Shown in pieces: positions 52,640 to 64,000 of a DNA stretch of 64,000 bases (the stretch's first letter is position 1; every line of letters begins with the position of its first letter). Position numbers and translations under genes: made by a program. A model generated the notes under the pieces. That model did no database searches and was not told the origin of the DNA. It saw nothing but the letters and a program-made list of their open reading frames with translations. The stretch covers positions 20,747,753 through 20,811,752 of the forward strand of contig HG738138.1 of the NCBI GenBank assembly GCA_000499405.2, in the 5' to 3' direction. Source of the DNA: Onchocerca volvulus. Taxonomy: Eukaryota > Nematoda > Chromadorea > Rhabditida > Onchocercidae.

Positions 52640-55052
52640 CGTGAGTTCCAGCTGATAGCTGTGCTGCAGATGATATGATTTATCATTGCTAATGATAGTA
52701 AACTATATTTATTTCTAATTTTTCAGAAACGACTGTTAAAATGATATTGTTTGCGCAGAAGTACAAATAAATTAATGCAAATAACTTCATTATAGATTAA
52801 CAAATAAAGTGCTGATTTAGATACTTTGAATCATGTTTAGTTTATTCTGGATCAACAGGTCAATAGATAAATTAAAAAATAAATGATGAATAGAGCTAGT
52901 GCACATAACATGATTACAATTCATATTTGTATCAGTTCTATCAAATTGCATTGAAACTTTGTTAAAGTATCTGACAATTATAGACATTTATGTATTAAAA
53001 GTTTATCAATTATGCATACAATCAAATGTGAAGCAGAAATTTTTGTATGTTTTTTGCATGTCTACTAATTTTTCCTCTAGAATTGATCTTTATCATAGAT
53101 CTTTAATTAACATACTATTATTTGGATTTTTTCAATTTCAAGTTCTATTACGTCCATTCTCTTAAATTACACCTTTATTTATATTCATGAATTATACCTC
53201 ATTTATTTATTGTTATTTGTTTATGATTCCTTCTCATTTCTATGCTGTTCATTTCAAAAAAAAAAAAAATCAACAAAAAGTTGGCAGTTTTTAAACTTCA
53301 GGATTTTAATTTCACTACTGTCTTACGCTGTGTCATACCACGTCATAATATGATAAGTTTATGCACAAGTAGCTTAATAGATTCAAATGCATATATTTTA
53401 GCTACTTATATTCAACTCGATTATTGTTTAACTAGATTATATAGAAATTTAGAAAAATAGAAAAGAGATGGAATAAAGAAAGTTGAGATTTTAATACTGT
53501 CCAAAGTAGTCTACAATCATTAATATCGAATGTACACGCAGCATTGTTTTCAACTAATATCATATACTTTCCTTTTGAAGTCGATGTTATTCTCAATGAA
53601 AAGACCTGATTGATTACGTCAGGAAAATGACGTTTGGGATGGAAAATCGTTCTTCAAACATTCTAAGATTGTCAAGCACAATCACTGTTATATTTATATT
53701 TATAAATGATTCAAATTGAAAAGCGCCAAGAATGCACAAAAAATAACAAAGTTAAGCAAAGACTAGGAAGATTCATTTAACTTTGGAAAATTGTCCAGAT
53801 CGTTATTGAATCGCTCGATTTAAGTTGTATGCTTTATTTCTTTGGATTCGATACTTCTGTATCACTCAAAGAAATAGACAATTTGCTTCCACTCTTTGAT
53901 GTTGAGCTTGCTTTAAAAAAATTTAATTTTTTTAAAATTAATATAGACCGTGGGTGAACAGATGTAAGTGATCAGTTCATTCCATGATTTGTAAAATTAC
54001 TAGAGAAATAAAAAAGATCCGTAACGATAATTTTTTAGAATTGAAATTAAAGTAGAAGCTGATTGAAGATATAACGAGACACTAAATGTTGTAACAGTAA
54101 ATGAAATCGAAATGGGAGAATATCACTTCACCTTTCAAGAAGAAATTTTTACGAGATTTTTGTTAACATTGTTGACAAAGTTAGAGGTTGAAAAAGATGA
54201 CAAGAACGTTGTCACCAAAGATTGTGTTTATTTTACAAAGCCAACAAATAATTACACATGCATACATATATCCCTTAAACGTATCTTATTTTACAAAAAA
54301 CTTATAGCAAAAGCGATGACAATAATGATTAGAAATGATGAAAGTGATATGTTGATAGAAGTGAGGAAAAATCTTATCATAACTGCTGTGCTAATGTTGA
54401 TAAAGATAATGACAATGCGACAAGCAAAAAATTGTTAAGAATCAATTACTCACAAAAGATCTAAGAAGTGACATCTTGCAATGTGATTCAAATTTTCTGA
54501 TAGATGTTTAAACATTAAATTTCGCGTAATATTAATAACAGTAGAAAAATGATGATAATACACTGACAGTATTTAAAAGTTTAACAATGAACACACAAAA
54601 TTGTGATGCTATTAAAGACAGCATTATCATAAAAGACGGCTGATATTGGCTTTTTAAGCGATCATTTCGTTTAAATGTTTCTAATAAAGTAAGCATCGAT
54701 GGAGATTGATTATTTTCTTTGCAAGATTTGTTCTCCTAAAGGTTTATTATAGCAGTCCAGAAAGCTGCTAATGAATTTTGCTCATGTATTTCGAATAATA
54801 TTTCAACTCATTGGATGGTTAGAATATATTTGATCCTTTGATATCAAAGCAAATTTAATAAAATCGATTCATCGCTCAATCTCAGAATCACAGATGTACC
54901 AATCAATTAGCAGTTCAATCAGGCTTAATTTAGAGAATTTACACTATCAAATTTGTGATGATTCATTTGAAATTTCTTTGTGGATTTGAATTTCCCGAAG
55001 AAAGTTTTTCACGCTTTATGATGACGGTTGAATTGAACGTTTGCAACACAAA

Positions 55053-55301
55053 CTATCTCAAGTAAAATTTCAATATTTCATGATATTGTTTTGTAATAGT
55101 AATAGTAAGATAACGCTGTTCATGAGAAATGTTGACAGTTATGTCGGGTGAGCTATGACCTTTCACCAAAATTATCAAGAGTCTTTGAACTTCTGTTTCT
55201 GCATAGCGACATAAAAGAAGTGAATTGAAATAGTTTCGGTCACTTGCAAAGCAAAAGATAGCCGCAGGCGGTTTATTTCCCTTAACGGAAGACTGCGACA
55301 A
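55053..55301 (-). other. GC-richer open frame, unrecognised
   Basis: After a TTGTCGCAG acceptor-like site, the minus strand is open for about 80 codons reading AETEVQRLLIILVKGHSSPD and ISHEQRYLTITITK. There is no ATG before a TGA in frame, so if real it is an internal exon. No downstream partner exon was found. Family unknown. Confidence 0.25.
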
Positions 55302-56189
55302 TCAATCAATTCTGTTTGCAGATTTTTCCGTTCATTTTAAAATTTGAAATATTAGTCTGTTTGAATGAAATAATTGATGTAAAGATCGCTTTGAAAAAAT
55401 TAAATGAGCTTTATTTTTTTTTTTTTTTTTTTTTATCTTTAATTCTATGTTCATTCCACAGCGCAAATAAATTCAACGATTGTTTATCAACAGATTTTAT
55501 TCCTGATCTCTCTGGTTAGCAATTGTTTTAATTAAAGTGACACATTTCATCTAAGAACTACTGAATTCGTGTCGCACTAATTTGAATGCTTTGAAATAAA
55601 TGCTTTCAGAAATAAAATAGATCCTCATTTTTTTCAATAAAGCATAATTTTGCGAATTCTTATGTTTCCTAAGCAAACTATACGCTCTACAAACATAAAC
55701 AGCAGCGCACGCTAGTTTTTTGCGCCAATTTTTCTGATGAAACTACAAAAAAAAAAAAAAAAATTATTGGGAGTTCTTAATAGACTGTAAAAAAAAAATT
55801 TATCCCTTAAAGTGAGGAATATTCTAACTGGAAAGTAAGGAAAAAGTGTAGAATGCGACAAATGGGCTTCATATTTACTCACTTTCGCAAGAATATGTCA
55901 AACAGTGCCATCTGTCCTCTGCCAACTTTCATACACTAAGTTTCATAAGCTTAAAGTATTTTTGGTTATTGCGGCTTACATCAACTTCATCCTCCCGATA
56001 TCTTCACATCATCTCTTCCTCACTTTGATAAATACTGCGATTTTTTAAAAACTTCACACTAAAAATGAATAAATTTGAAGGTGTTTTTGAATAGCAGAAG
56101 GGATAGTTTCGCAGTACTACAATCTGAAGAATTGGGGTTCGAATCTGCATCGTGTGTGAATGATGAAACAGATAGGGACATCTGTTACG

Positions 56190-56435
56190 TCAGTGATGAC
56201 AATTAATAATCCACGGTATAGTGGATCTGACACACACGAATCTTGTAATCTCGGAGGTCGGCGTATTTAGTTTAGGTGGGGCGAACTGGGTCATTTCCAG
56301 GCTAAGACCGACATTTTCTTCGTTCTTGACATTTAGGTAGTTCGGGACAGCTAGCGTACGAGCAAGTATTCTCGAGCTTTGAATTAGAGAAGTTCGTGAA
56401 GCTTTTTCACTTTCAAATTCTACTTTATTTTGCAT
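56190..56435 (-). other. GC-richer open frame of 81 codons, unrecognised
   Basis: It starts at an ATG (MQNKVEFESEKASRTSLIQS) and reads through ARTLAVPNYLNVKNEENVG to TGA. At about 44% GC it is well above its surroundings. A run reading AAQILESTIELLKKK on the same strand at 56540-56600 might be a neighbouring exon. The plus strand is also partly open here. It could be a small gene, a stray exon or part of a repeat; I recognise none. Confidence 0.3.
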
Positions 56436-56508
56436 TTTTTCTCATTAATCGATGATTGTAAATACTTCTAAACTGGAGATATAATTAAAATATAATTTTT
56501 TTTCTTCC

Positions 56509-56544
<36 letters not shown>

Positions 56545-57831
56545 CAGCTCGATGGTAGATTCCAGGATTTGAGCAGCTTTGGTAATCAAAACAATCTTTG
56601 GACAGAGAGATTCGGTCAAGAAATTTCGGATTTTATACTACTAATTCCCTTCATTTAATAACCAAGCTTGCAAATTTAAAATTTTAACATAAATTCAACC
56701 ATAATATCCAGGCTTCACAATATTAGGAAGATATTTTTCTTTATTCCCAACTTTGCGCTCAAATGTGGTTCAGAAGATTTCTTTATGCCTCATTAATCTG
56801 CAGATTGTTTGCACAGAAACTAGAATGATGTAAATTTGTTAATCATGCAGCTATGAAATTAAGAAAGAAGAAAAGTTATAATTAATTCATCTAATCGTCT
56901 TGTTCGGATTTTTAAATGCATTAAATTGACTACTTGAATGCAATCAAATTTATCCACCATAAAAATGAACATATGCATTTTGGAGTTAATGCATCTTGTC
57001 TGTTCAGCGTTTTATCCACTAAAAATATTCAAAGTTTGTTGGTCTATTTGTTTCCCAAGCACTTCAAGCTATTTCTGAGCAGTTCAGGCCTGAAAACGTC
57101 CAAAGAGGTGAACATTATTTTTTCCTTTCGTCTTTTTAGCTTTGAAGCAAGCTTTCCTAAAGAAATATTTAAAAAAGTAGATTTTGAGTTCTTTAGGATT
57201 CAGGATTTCAGGAAATAATTAGTCAGAATAGTGAAAAAAATAAGCAGAAAATTCTTGTAGTTTTTTAAAAAAATGAAATCTTACAGACTGCAACACCATA
57301 TTACAAATGCTATTTTTGAGATTTGTTTATCTTTTTATCAATTTTTGAATGTTTTCTGAGCAATTTCGGTGACCTTTTTGAATAATGAGCTAAAATGGGG
57401 TCATCTTCACATAATCTCTTTTGAACGAATAATCTTACATTTTGCACATAATGCCATGTCTTCAACTTATCACTAATACTATTCGAATATGATTTACAAT
57501 CAAAAATCTCAGCTATTAGTAATTGATATAATCAATTATCATTCAACAATATATGCATTATAATATCAATATTCGACCATGATCAGGATGATAATGTTAC
57601 TTATGCTTGAATACTGATATCAGATGAAGAAATGAGAGGCAATAGACGTATTAATTAATCAAGTAGTAGTAAAATAGAACAATTGGTTTTTTTTGCATAT
57701 CGACGTTCTGTTGGCTATGTTATTGTCATATTATTGCTCAATTCTTTATGTTTCCTTGCTAATAATTAATCACTTGTTATGAATCGATAATAGAAAAAAA
57801 GAAATTTGATTGATTTGTTATTGGAATCAAA

Positions 57832-58480
57832 ATGGATCATGAAGCAATGACAAAAACTCACAACATCAATAATCCATTCGATCCAGGAGAAGATAAGAGC
57901 CTTAAAGATGAGGATTCGATTGTAATGATTGGCCATAGAAGCTGGCAGTGATCAGTTGAAAACAATAACCGAAGCTGATCGTATCATAATTTTACAAGTT
58001 CCCGAAGTGATGCTATAATATGATGTTCGGCTTTGTTTCAAATAAAGCAAATTAGGAAGATGACAAAGCTTGAGAATTTTAGCCAAAAAAACTAATCAAT
58101 AATAAAAAAATTGCCATTTTGGAGTGACTTTGCTAGATTGTTCACTTCAGTTTTTTAAATTCCTGTGATACCATTCGTAATATGTGAGAGATATGTTAAG
58201 CAAGTTAATGATGTAATTTATCGAAAACTGCACTTCTTAGAGCCATAATTAATTATACCGCACGTCAGAAATCACAGCTTCAAAAGTTCAACGAATTGAG
58301 CCACAGAAATTCTGCCATATCGATTATATCCACCTGATCTTTCGCCAACCGACTACTCCTAATCATTTCTAAAACATTTCTGCAATGAACAGAATACAGA
58401 AAATGCTTTCAAAGAGTTTGTTGAATGTCGATGAGCAGGTTTCCAAGCTGGAGGGATAAAACAAAATTTATTTCTTCTTT
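57832..58480 (+). pseudogene. Dead mariner-family transposase
   Basis: Protein fragments in order match a mariner transposase: DKSLKDED near the start, EAGSDQLKTITEADR, QIKQIRKMTKLENF (the KQIGKVKKLD segment), then PPDLSPTDYS (58325-58365; YSPDLSPTDYHFF in active copies) and ENAFKEFVECR. Many stops and several frameshifts separate them. The DDD catalytic set cannot be intact. Terminal inverted repeats were not recognised. It sits between the myosin and CPT1 genes. Confidence 0.85.
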
Positions 58481-58841
58481 GTAAAATTTTGTTGCTTATA
58501 ATGATTACTTAGATCAATAAAGGTTTTTATATTTAAATTCAATTCTGATAATTTGAAACTCGCGCTAAGAAAATGTAATTTCTTTTACAGAGCTATTCAG
58601 TAGTTTCTTTCAATTGCATCTGAAAGGAATGGATGATGCATGTTTATATCAATTTGCATTCCTTGATAATTGATAACAGCACAATGATCATTCTTTTGAT
58701 TCGAAAATTCAATACAATGACAATCCCATTGTTACCTATTAAATATAATTACAATCGCAAACAATCTCATTATTCTTGCGTAAAATTTTAGATAATTTCG
58801 GTGGCAACTTCATAACTCCATTTATTTTCAACCAAAAAAAA

Positions 58842-59876
58842 ATGTTAGTTCAGGTGATGGAGTATGATATTTTGCGAAGTCCGAAATGTTCCTATCGTAC
58901 TGATGGCTATTTCCCAAACCGATTTAAACGTAATTGCTATCGGTTCAAAGTAAACTTTTCTTTTTTTTCTTTAAATATAAACATAATAAAATCAAAAAAA
59001 AAAATTGAAAATTATTTGTATCCAATCATAACATACACATTTATGCAAGTTTTCACAAAATGCTAAAGATTCAGAATTTTAATAATCACTTTGAACTGAT
59101 AAAACCATATGCTACAGCAATTTTCCGATTTCTGCGTGCTCAATAAGCTTAAAATTTCAGAAACATCGAATTCTGTGCAGATTTCGAAAGGATCTTTGTT
59201 TTTTCCTGGCCATTATCATGTGATTGCAATTCCTATCATTTATTGCATCAAATATTTTCAGAATGCTATTCACAATCGCTTGTATCCCATCTCTCCATTT
59301 CTGTTTTCAATGATATTCATAGTGATTGCTTCACTCTTATACAGAAACCCACCCAAACAAAATTTATTTATCATTTTACCGGAAATCTTTCATGTACAGA
59401 CTTCATTTATCCTCAATATTTCATTGGTTGGTACAAATTTGACTTAAAAATCTTGAGTTTTTTAAATTTGAATTTATAGATTTTTATGATTTTTGAATTG
59501 AATTTTTTAAATTAAATCGATAATTACCATTTTGTTGAATCATTTTCATAATTTAAAAATTTTCAAATTTACAGACTGCTTTCATCAGTACGTATTTACC
59601 GATATTATTGCTCAGATTTACAATAAAACACTTCTATTTCGGTTACAAAAGATATTTGTTCGAGAAAAAGGAGAACTATTCGCTGCTGACGAAAGCGTGG
59701 TTTGTAAGTTTCCTAAAACTATTTATTTTGATCTGACAATATTTTTCATAAATTCATCTGTATGAAACACAAAATTGTACACCAGATAGATCTGATGCAG
59801 ACATTTTTTTTGGCGGAAGTTAAGACCAATTTTCAAACCATTTCAGGTCGGTTGGTTAAACTTTCATAATTTTTTT

Positions 59877-59913
<37 letters not shown>

Positions 59914-62204
59914 CAGCAATTAGCTTTGCAGGTATTTCATCGCTTATTCGGTAAATTATCTCCACAACTTAATTCATGTGAAGGGCTACTGCCAACTTTA
60001 CCACTTCCATCGCTAAATGGTACGATCACCAGATATCTTGATAGTATGGAACCTTTGTTGGACCCTGTGAGTCTCTTCACCATTTATTCTATATTTCTTT
60101 ATTTTTATTAATTTTCAAAAAACATTCTGTTGTCTTAACATTCTATAAAATCTCTGAATTCTTCAAGGCTGATTTTTTTTGGTGACTTGATAATTGTTAG
60201 CCATCAAATTGAAATGTCTTCTTACTATAGGTTTCTGCTTATTCAGTTTCTTCCCGTTTTGGAATTTTTTATCACATTGTTTTGTCAAATGTATTTAATT
60301 CAATAATAATTTTGAAATCCAAATGAGTTTAGAAGAAATGGTTCTATTTTATACTGAATTTAAACAGTTAATCAGAAAAATTGTGCCATGAAAGAAGAAA
60401 TTCTCAGTTTTTTTTTTTTTTTGCATTGCTATGTGAATTATTTTACTACTGATTAAAATGTTTAGCAAAATCTTCACTTTACAAAAAAGTTTAAGATGAA
60501 CCATATCTTACTTAAATTAGAATTACTTCCTTTTTCGAATTATTAAGTTACTCAAAATTATTCGTTTAATAGCACATGAATTTTAATTAATGAACCATCG
60601 GTTATTTATAGGATGAATTTATGGATGTGAAAAAAATGGCTCAAAATTTTTTAAAAAATGAAGGATGGAAACTTCAAGGATTAGCCTGGCTCTACTGGTG
60701 CTTCGTCAGCAATTATGTAAGCGAATGAAATAAATGCAGGATAGTTTGAATCAAATTTGATTATCAGAATGAAAACAAATAACATATTTTTTAGCAATCG
60801 AAATATAATAACGCAAAATTCATTTGAACAATCTCCGTTACCAGTATACGCGAAAAAATTAAATATTGCTAAAATTTAGTACAAATATCATCTGAAATTA
60901 ATTTTCTTCGATTAACAAATTCATGAAATGATCGATTTTTCAGGTCAGTGATTTATGGGAGAAATTCGCCTATTTGTATTCAAGAAAAGGCGTCATGATA
61001 AATAGCAGCGTTGCTCATTTAGTTAGTATTCTTACGTCAACGAGTTCATTTCTGTTTAATCAATTCTCGAGAAAAAAAGGAAAAGCATTTTACTGTTATA
61101 TCACATAAATTATTCTGCAATCTTTTCAACAGCAACAATAGTAATGCTCAATATGATGCTTCAATACAGAAAAAAAGTTTTATTGATGTCATAATGTAGA
61201 ATCGTAGCATATTTAATTAATTTGACAGATAACTTATCAATTATCAATAGGTGATAAACAAATAATTGAATATAAAATCGGAAATTATCAATCAAAATCA
61301 AATTATTTAAGGATGTTTTCTCTTGCATACCGGCCAATCAAGCCGTTCGAGCAGCTCATGTTGTTTTTTGGGAAACATTGAGTATGTTATCGGTTGACCG
61401 GGAATCTTTGCGACCTGTAAGATGTTGTTATTCATTTGTTTGCAACAATTTTAAAAAATGATTGCTTTGAAAATAATTTTCCAATAAAAAAATATTGCAT
61501 TAAAGCCTAGAGAAAAGAAGAGAGGTCAATGAAAGAAAACAGGAAAACTATTTAACCATTCTTTCCCATTAAAATTTTTACAATGTGACACTCTTCTGCT
61601 ATCCTAATTATCTGACACACTCACTTTCAAAAAATTTTCATTCTTTCTTCATATTTTACAACATTTTTACTTGCATATTTGATCAAAATATTTTTAAAAT
61701 AATTTCAAATAATTAGAAATATAAATGTTAAGAGTGAACTATAAAGAAGCAATTCAAGATGAAATCAGTGAATGAGTATCATACAGTGATTCATTTGAAA
61801 AGAAATTAACAGCTAAAGTTTCAAATAATTATGAAAAATATCACAGATTATTTATGCCGTATATTTTCTTCTGTCTTCAAAATTTGAATCATTTTCTGTC
61901 TGTCTTGTCCAAATTTCTCAATTTCAAATTTCATCAAAAAATGAAGAATAAGTGTAAAATATCTTATCTTGGTCAAGGATGGGAAGAAAATAAGAACTTA
62001 GTGATAGGATAAAACAATATCGAGAACTTTGTATAACTCAATGAAATTAGTTTTATATTTTGGTTTCTATCCATTGAACAAAATATGCCTATCTATTCAT
62101 TGATCATTGATCGCAAGCCATTTTGCAGATTGCTGGTGGATGTGTTAGCTTATCACACCTTTGGAAATGCTATGGAACAACTCGAGTACCGGGCGAGCTA
62201 ATAG
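58842..62204 (+). CDS. cpt1: CPT1-type carnitine O-palmitoyltransferase, N-terminal half only
   Basis: Eight exons, all phase 0 until the last: 58842-58949, 59262-59393, 59575-59703, 59914-60066, 60612-60716, 60944-61021, 61312-61416, 62129-62204. They encode 295 residues; CPT1 is normally about 770. Seen: PNRFKRNCYRFKNAIHNRLYP leading into TM1 and then TM2, then LPTLPLPSLNGTITRYLDSM, YVSDLWEKFAYL, INSS, ANQAVRAAH, VDRESLRP and TTRVPGELI. These match human CPT1A in order up to its RIPGEETD. Known role: the outer mitochondrial membrane enzyme that makes acylcarnitines from malonyl-CoA-sensitive fatty acyl flux. The catalytic histidine region lies in the missing half. After 62204 a GTACTA donor follows, but no further CPT exon is in the window and the opposite-strand glucosidase begins. 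Either the gene is broken or it resumes beyond 64 kb. Confidence 0.88.
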
Positions 62205-62222
62205 GTACTATCTTATATTTAT

Positions 62223-62440
62223 GACTGAATGGAGCCAGTCATGCGAGGCGGCTCCATCTAATCCAAAAGTGTCTAAACAGGCGCTTCATCTGTATAAAAA
62301 CACGTGCCTATCCGAATGCAACGTTGTTTCCAAATTTCAAATCGATCGGTGAAAAACTTGAAACGTTGTGTAAAAATGAACAATGAAGAAAGTAGGCGTG
62401 GCTTGAAAGTTCCATGTAAATTAGGAAAACAAATCTGAAT
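62223..62440. repeat. Repeat-like GC-richer block at the CPT1 break
   Basis: Directly after the last CPT1 exon the sequence rises in GC. It contains an 8-bp perfect stem (ATGGAGCC 62229-62236 with GGCTCCAT 62250-62257), CAACGTTG and GAAACGTTG palindromic words about 50 bp apart, and the run AAATTTCAAATCGATCGGTG. It does not read as CPT1. It looks like a fragment of a dispersed element, but no ends or target duplication were seen. Confidence 0.4.
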
Positions 62441-62901
62441 TATAAAAAGTTAGATTTCCATTAAAACTAATTTCTGAGAAATTCACTAAATGATTCAGGC
62501 TTATTCATCGGTAAATTATCATACAAGTGCTTCTCTCTAGCGTTTAAAAAAAAAAAACTTCAAAAAAATTTAAAAATAATTTAAACTTCACGTCTTATAT
62601 TTTATGCTTACGGACGTGTTCGATTTGTATTTACGCTATAATGAGCATGAAACTGTGTAGAGTTATTTTTTTTTTTTTGATTCATTGATTTATCTTCTTC
62701 TTTCCTCTTTTTTTTTTTTCTTTGAGATATAAAATTTGAACTTTTCAAAAATTAATTTTAATTAAAGTTTTTCAATCGTTTACAATTCAAGTTTGGATCC
62801 ACAAGTAACACAGATACAGAATAAAAAAATTTTTGTAAAAGAGTTCTACTATATTTTAATCCACGTGGAAAAATTGAAATGTTATTAAAGGTCGTTCGCA
62901 A
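62441..62901. other. Convergent intergenic spacer
   Basis: AT-rich, with T-runs near 62668 and 62710. It is the 3' flank of the glucosidase gene. No CPT1 exon or other gene was seen. Confidence 0.55.
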
Positions 62902-64000
62902 TTACATGTGAATATCAATTCTGAATTCTTGCGTTAATAGGACATTTGGTTTTCGAATAATCAGAGTTTGAGCATCGCGATCATGAGTATAATCAGCAGT
63001 TTCTGGATTCCAATCTAAAAAATAAGGAAATGCAAAAAATAAAGAATGACAGTGAAAACAAATTATGCTTCAATCGATACTACTGTTGAATTTCGGGAAG
63101 CTGACATATTTAAAATTTAGTTATTTGAAATTTAGAAAAGTATTTAAGAATCAGAAAATTATGAATATAAAAATGATTACCATCTAAATAAATGTGAACG
63201 TTAGTAGGATAATATCGAACACCTCGTATTATAATCTTTTCTATAATAGCATCACTTTCTAATTTTCCCCTTTTATCCAAATTCTTCGATGAAATTGAAT
63301 GCAGCTGATCGCCTTCCTTCTTGTAGATGAAACCCCAATAGAAATACTGACCATTTTTGTATTCAAATGTCTCCCCATCATCCATATAAATTGTACCATT
63401 TGCATAATCACCCTAAAAAAATTTTTGCAACGCATCAAGATATAATATAATATAAAATGATATATATCATGATATAAAATATAAAATGATAACCACACTT
63501 GGAGAAGTTTTAGAACACTTAAGATATGTATGTGATTTTATATTTCAAAAATGAATGAATTGCTTCTCCTTTCAAAATTTCTGCACAATTTTACAGCGAT
63601 TTGGTGCTTCATTAAGACAAAAACTCTATTATAATTTGTCACTACTAAAGAACTTTCAAAAAGATAAGACAGGTTCTACAAAAAGGAAATCTTACACCAA
63701 AAGAATTCGCCTCTATGTTTATCACACAAATTTAATAAAAAAATTACATTAAAGTTGATTGCAATATACAAAGTAATGGGATCCTGAATCATCAGTGATG
63801 AAGCTCGTCGTACTCTCTCCCATGTTGGAATGATAGTACCACCTCGCTGGAATAGCGGTATTACATCGATTGGTGTATCCACGTAAACAGCACCAGGAGC
63901 TCCATGACCCTAAAGAAAAAAAGCCTTTCACTCTTAACATCACGATGGATTTTTCTGAAGGAAATATTGTAAATTCGAAACAATATTCTTTATTACTTAC
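62902..64000 (-). CDS. ganab: Glucosidase II alpha subunit (GH31), 3' end, partial
   Basis: Three exons: 63748-63909 (IPLFQRGGTIIPTWERVRRA, then MIQDPITLYIAI), 63181-63412 (GTIYMDDGETFEYKNGQYFY, then EKIIIRGVRYYP) and 62902-63014 (DWNPETADYTHD to IRKPNVLL, TAA). They align with the last part of human GANAB (VFQRGGTVIPRKLRVRRSS; DDGHTFNY; VLRKPG). Known role: the catalytic subunit of ER glucosidase II, trimming glucose from N-glycans in the calnexin cycle. Phases join exactly. The GH31 active-site aspartates lie in upstream exons beyond the window. The last bases of the window read as a GTAAGT donor on this strand, so the next exon ends just outside. The gene converges on the CPT1 fragment. 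Confidence 0.92.

Larger units (their letters stand above)
52640..57831. other. Intergenic region upstream of the myosin
   Basis: It presumably holds the myosin promoter, but no motif could be assigned. A 108-codon plus open run at 54112-54438 is AT-rich, lacks splice or family signals and looks like chance. T-runs occur at about 55413-55434 and 56513-56542. Two GC-richer blocks, 55110-55310 and 56100-56440, stand out and are listed separately. Confidence 0.5.

Noticed and set aside
54112..54438. 108-codon plus-strand open frame
   Set aside because: AT-rich lysine/isoleucine-heavy translation with no motif, no splice context and no GC shift. Likely chance.
56100..56160. GGTTCGAATC (tRNA B-box-like) at 56136-56145
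   Set aside because: The flanking bases do not pair as a T-arm, and no acceptor stem, D-arm or anticodon arm can be drawn. At most a worn tRNA-derived relic.
59109..59261. Extension of the CPT1 TM1 exon leftward as a longer open frame
   Set aside because: The acceptor at 59260-59261 and the phase-0 join from 58949 give an exact match to CPT1 (CYRFK then NAIHNR). The extra upstream frame is intron.

Overview
The window is animal nuclear DNA, AT-rich with many introns, and most likely from a nematode of the filarial (spirurid) kind. The support is the nematode-style two-pore potassium channel, a muscle-type myosin alignable end to end with C. elegans UNC-54, introns mostly of 100-500 nt with short T-rich acceptors, a likely spliced-leader acceptor just before the myosin start, and roughly 30% GC. 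A short lipoyl-synthase-like relic in the gene desert resembles the alphaproteobacterial form and may be an old Wolbachia-type insertion. The species is inferred, not proven.

Layout. 480-4134 (+) is an MFSD8/CLN7-type lysosomal transporter. It converges on a K2P (TWK) potassium channel on the minus strand, 5566-11454, which probably has further 5' exons near 13.6 kb and perhaps at 26.6 kb. From about 13.7 to 34.2 kb there is no intact gene. That desert holds the lipoyl-synthase-like relic (18.85-19.2 k), a possible decayed reading frame (24.1-25.1 k), an isolated coding-like exon (26.6-26.8 k) and two palindromic hairpins. 34245-52639 (-) is a complete class II myosin heavy chain of 41 core coding exons whose lengths sum to exactly 1,953 codons plus stop. 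Two of its introns appear to be GC-AG.

52.6-58.8 kb is intergenic. It holds two GC-richer unrecognised reading frames and a dead mariner transposase (57.83-58.48 k). 58842-62204 (+) encodes the N-terminal 295 residues of a CPT1-type carnitine palmitoyltransferase. It stops at a splice donor beside a repeat-like block, and no catalytic half follows in the window. 62902-64000 (-) is the 3' end of glucosidase II alpha subunit (GH31, GANAB type), which runs off the right edge.

The genes do not form a pathway: lysosomal transport, membrane excitability, muscle contraction, fatty-acid import and ER glycoprotein quality control are simply neighbours. Exon boundaries were set by reading splice sites and checking phase, and may be off by a base or two. 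The oddest items are the lipA-like relic, the half CPT1 gene, the GC-AG introns and three long near-perfect palindromes, one of them inside a myosin intron.
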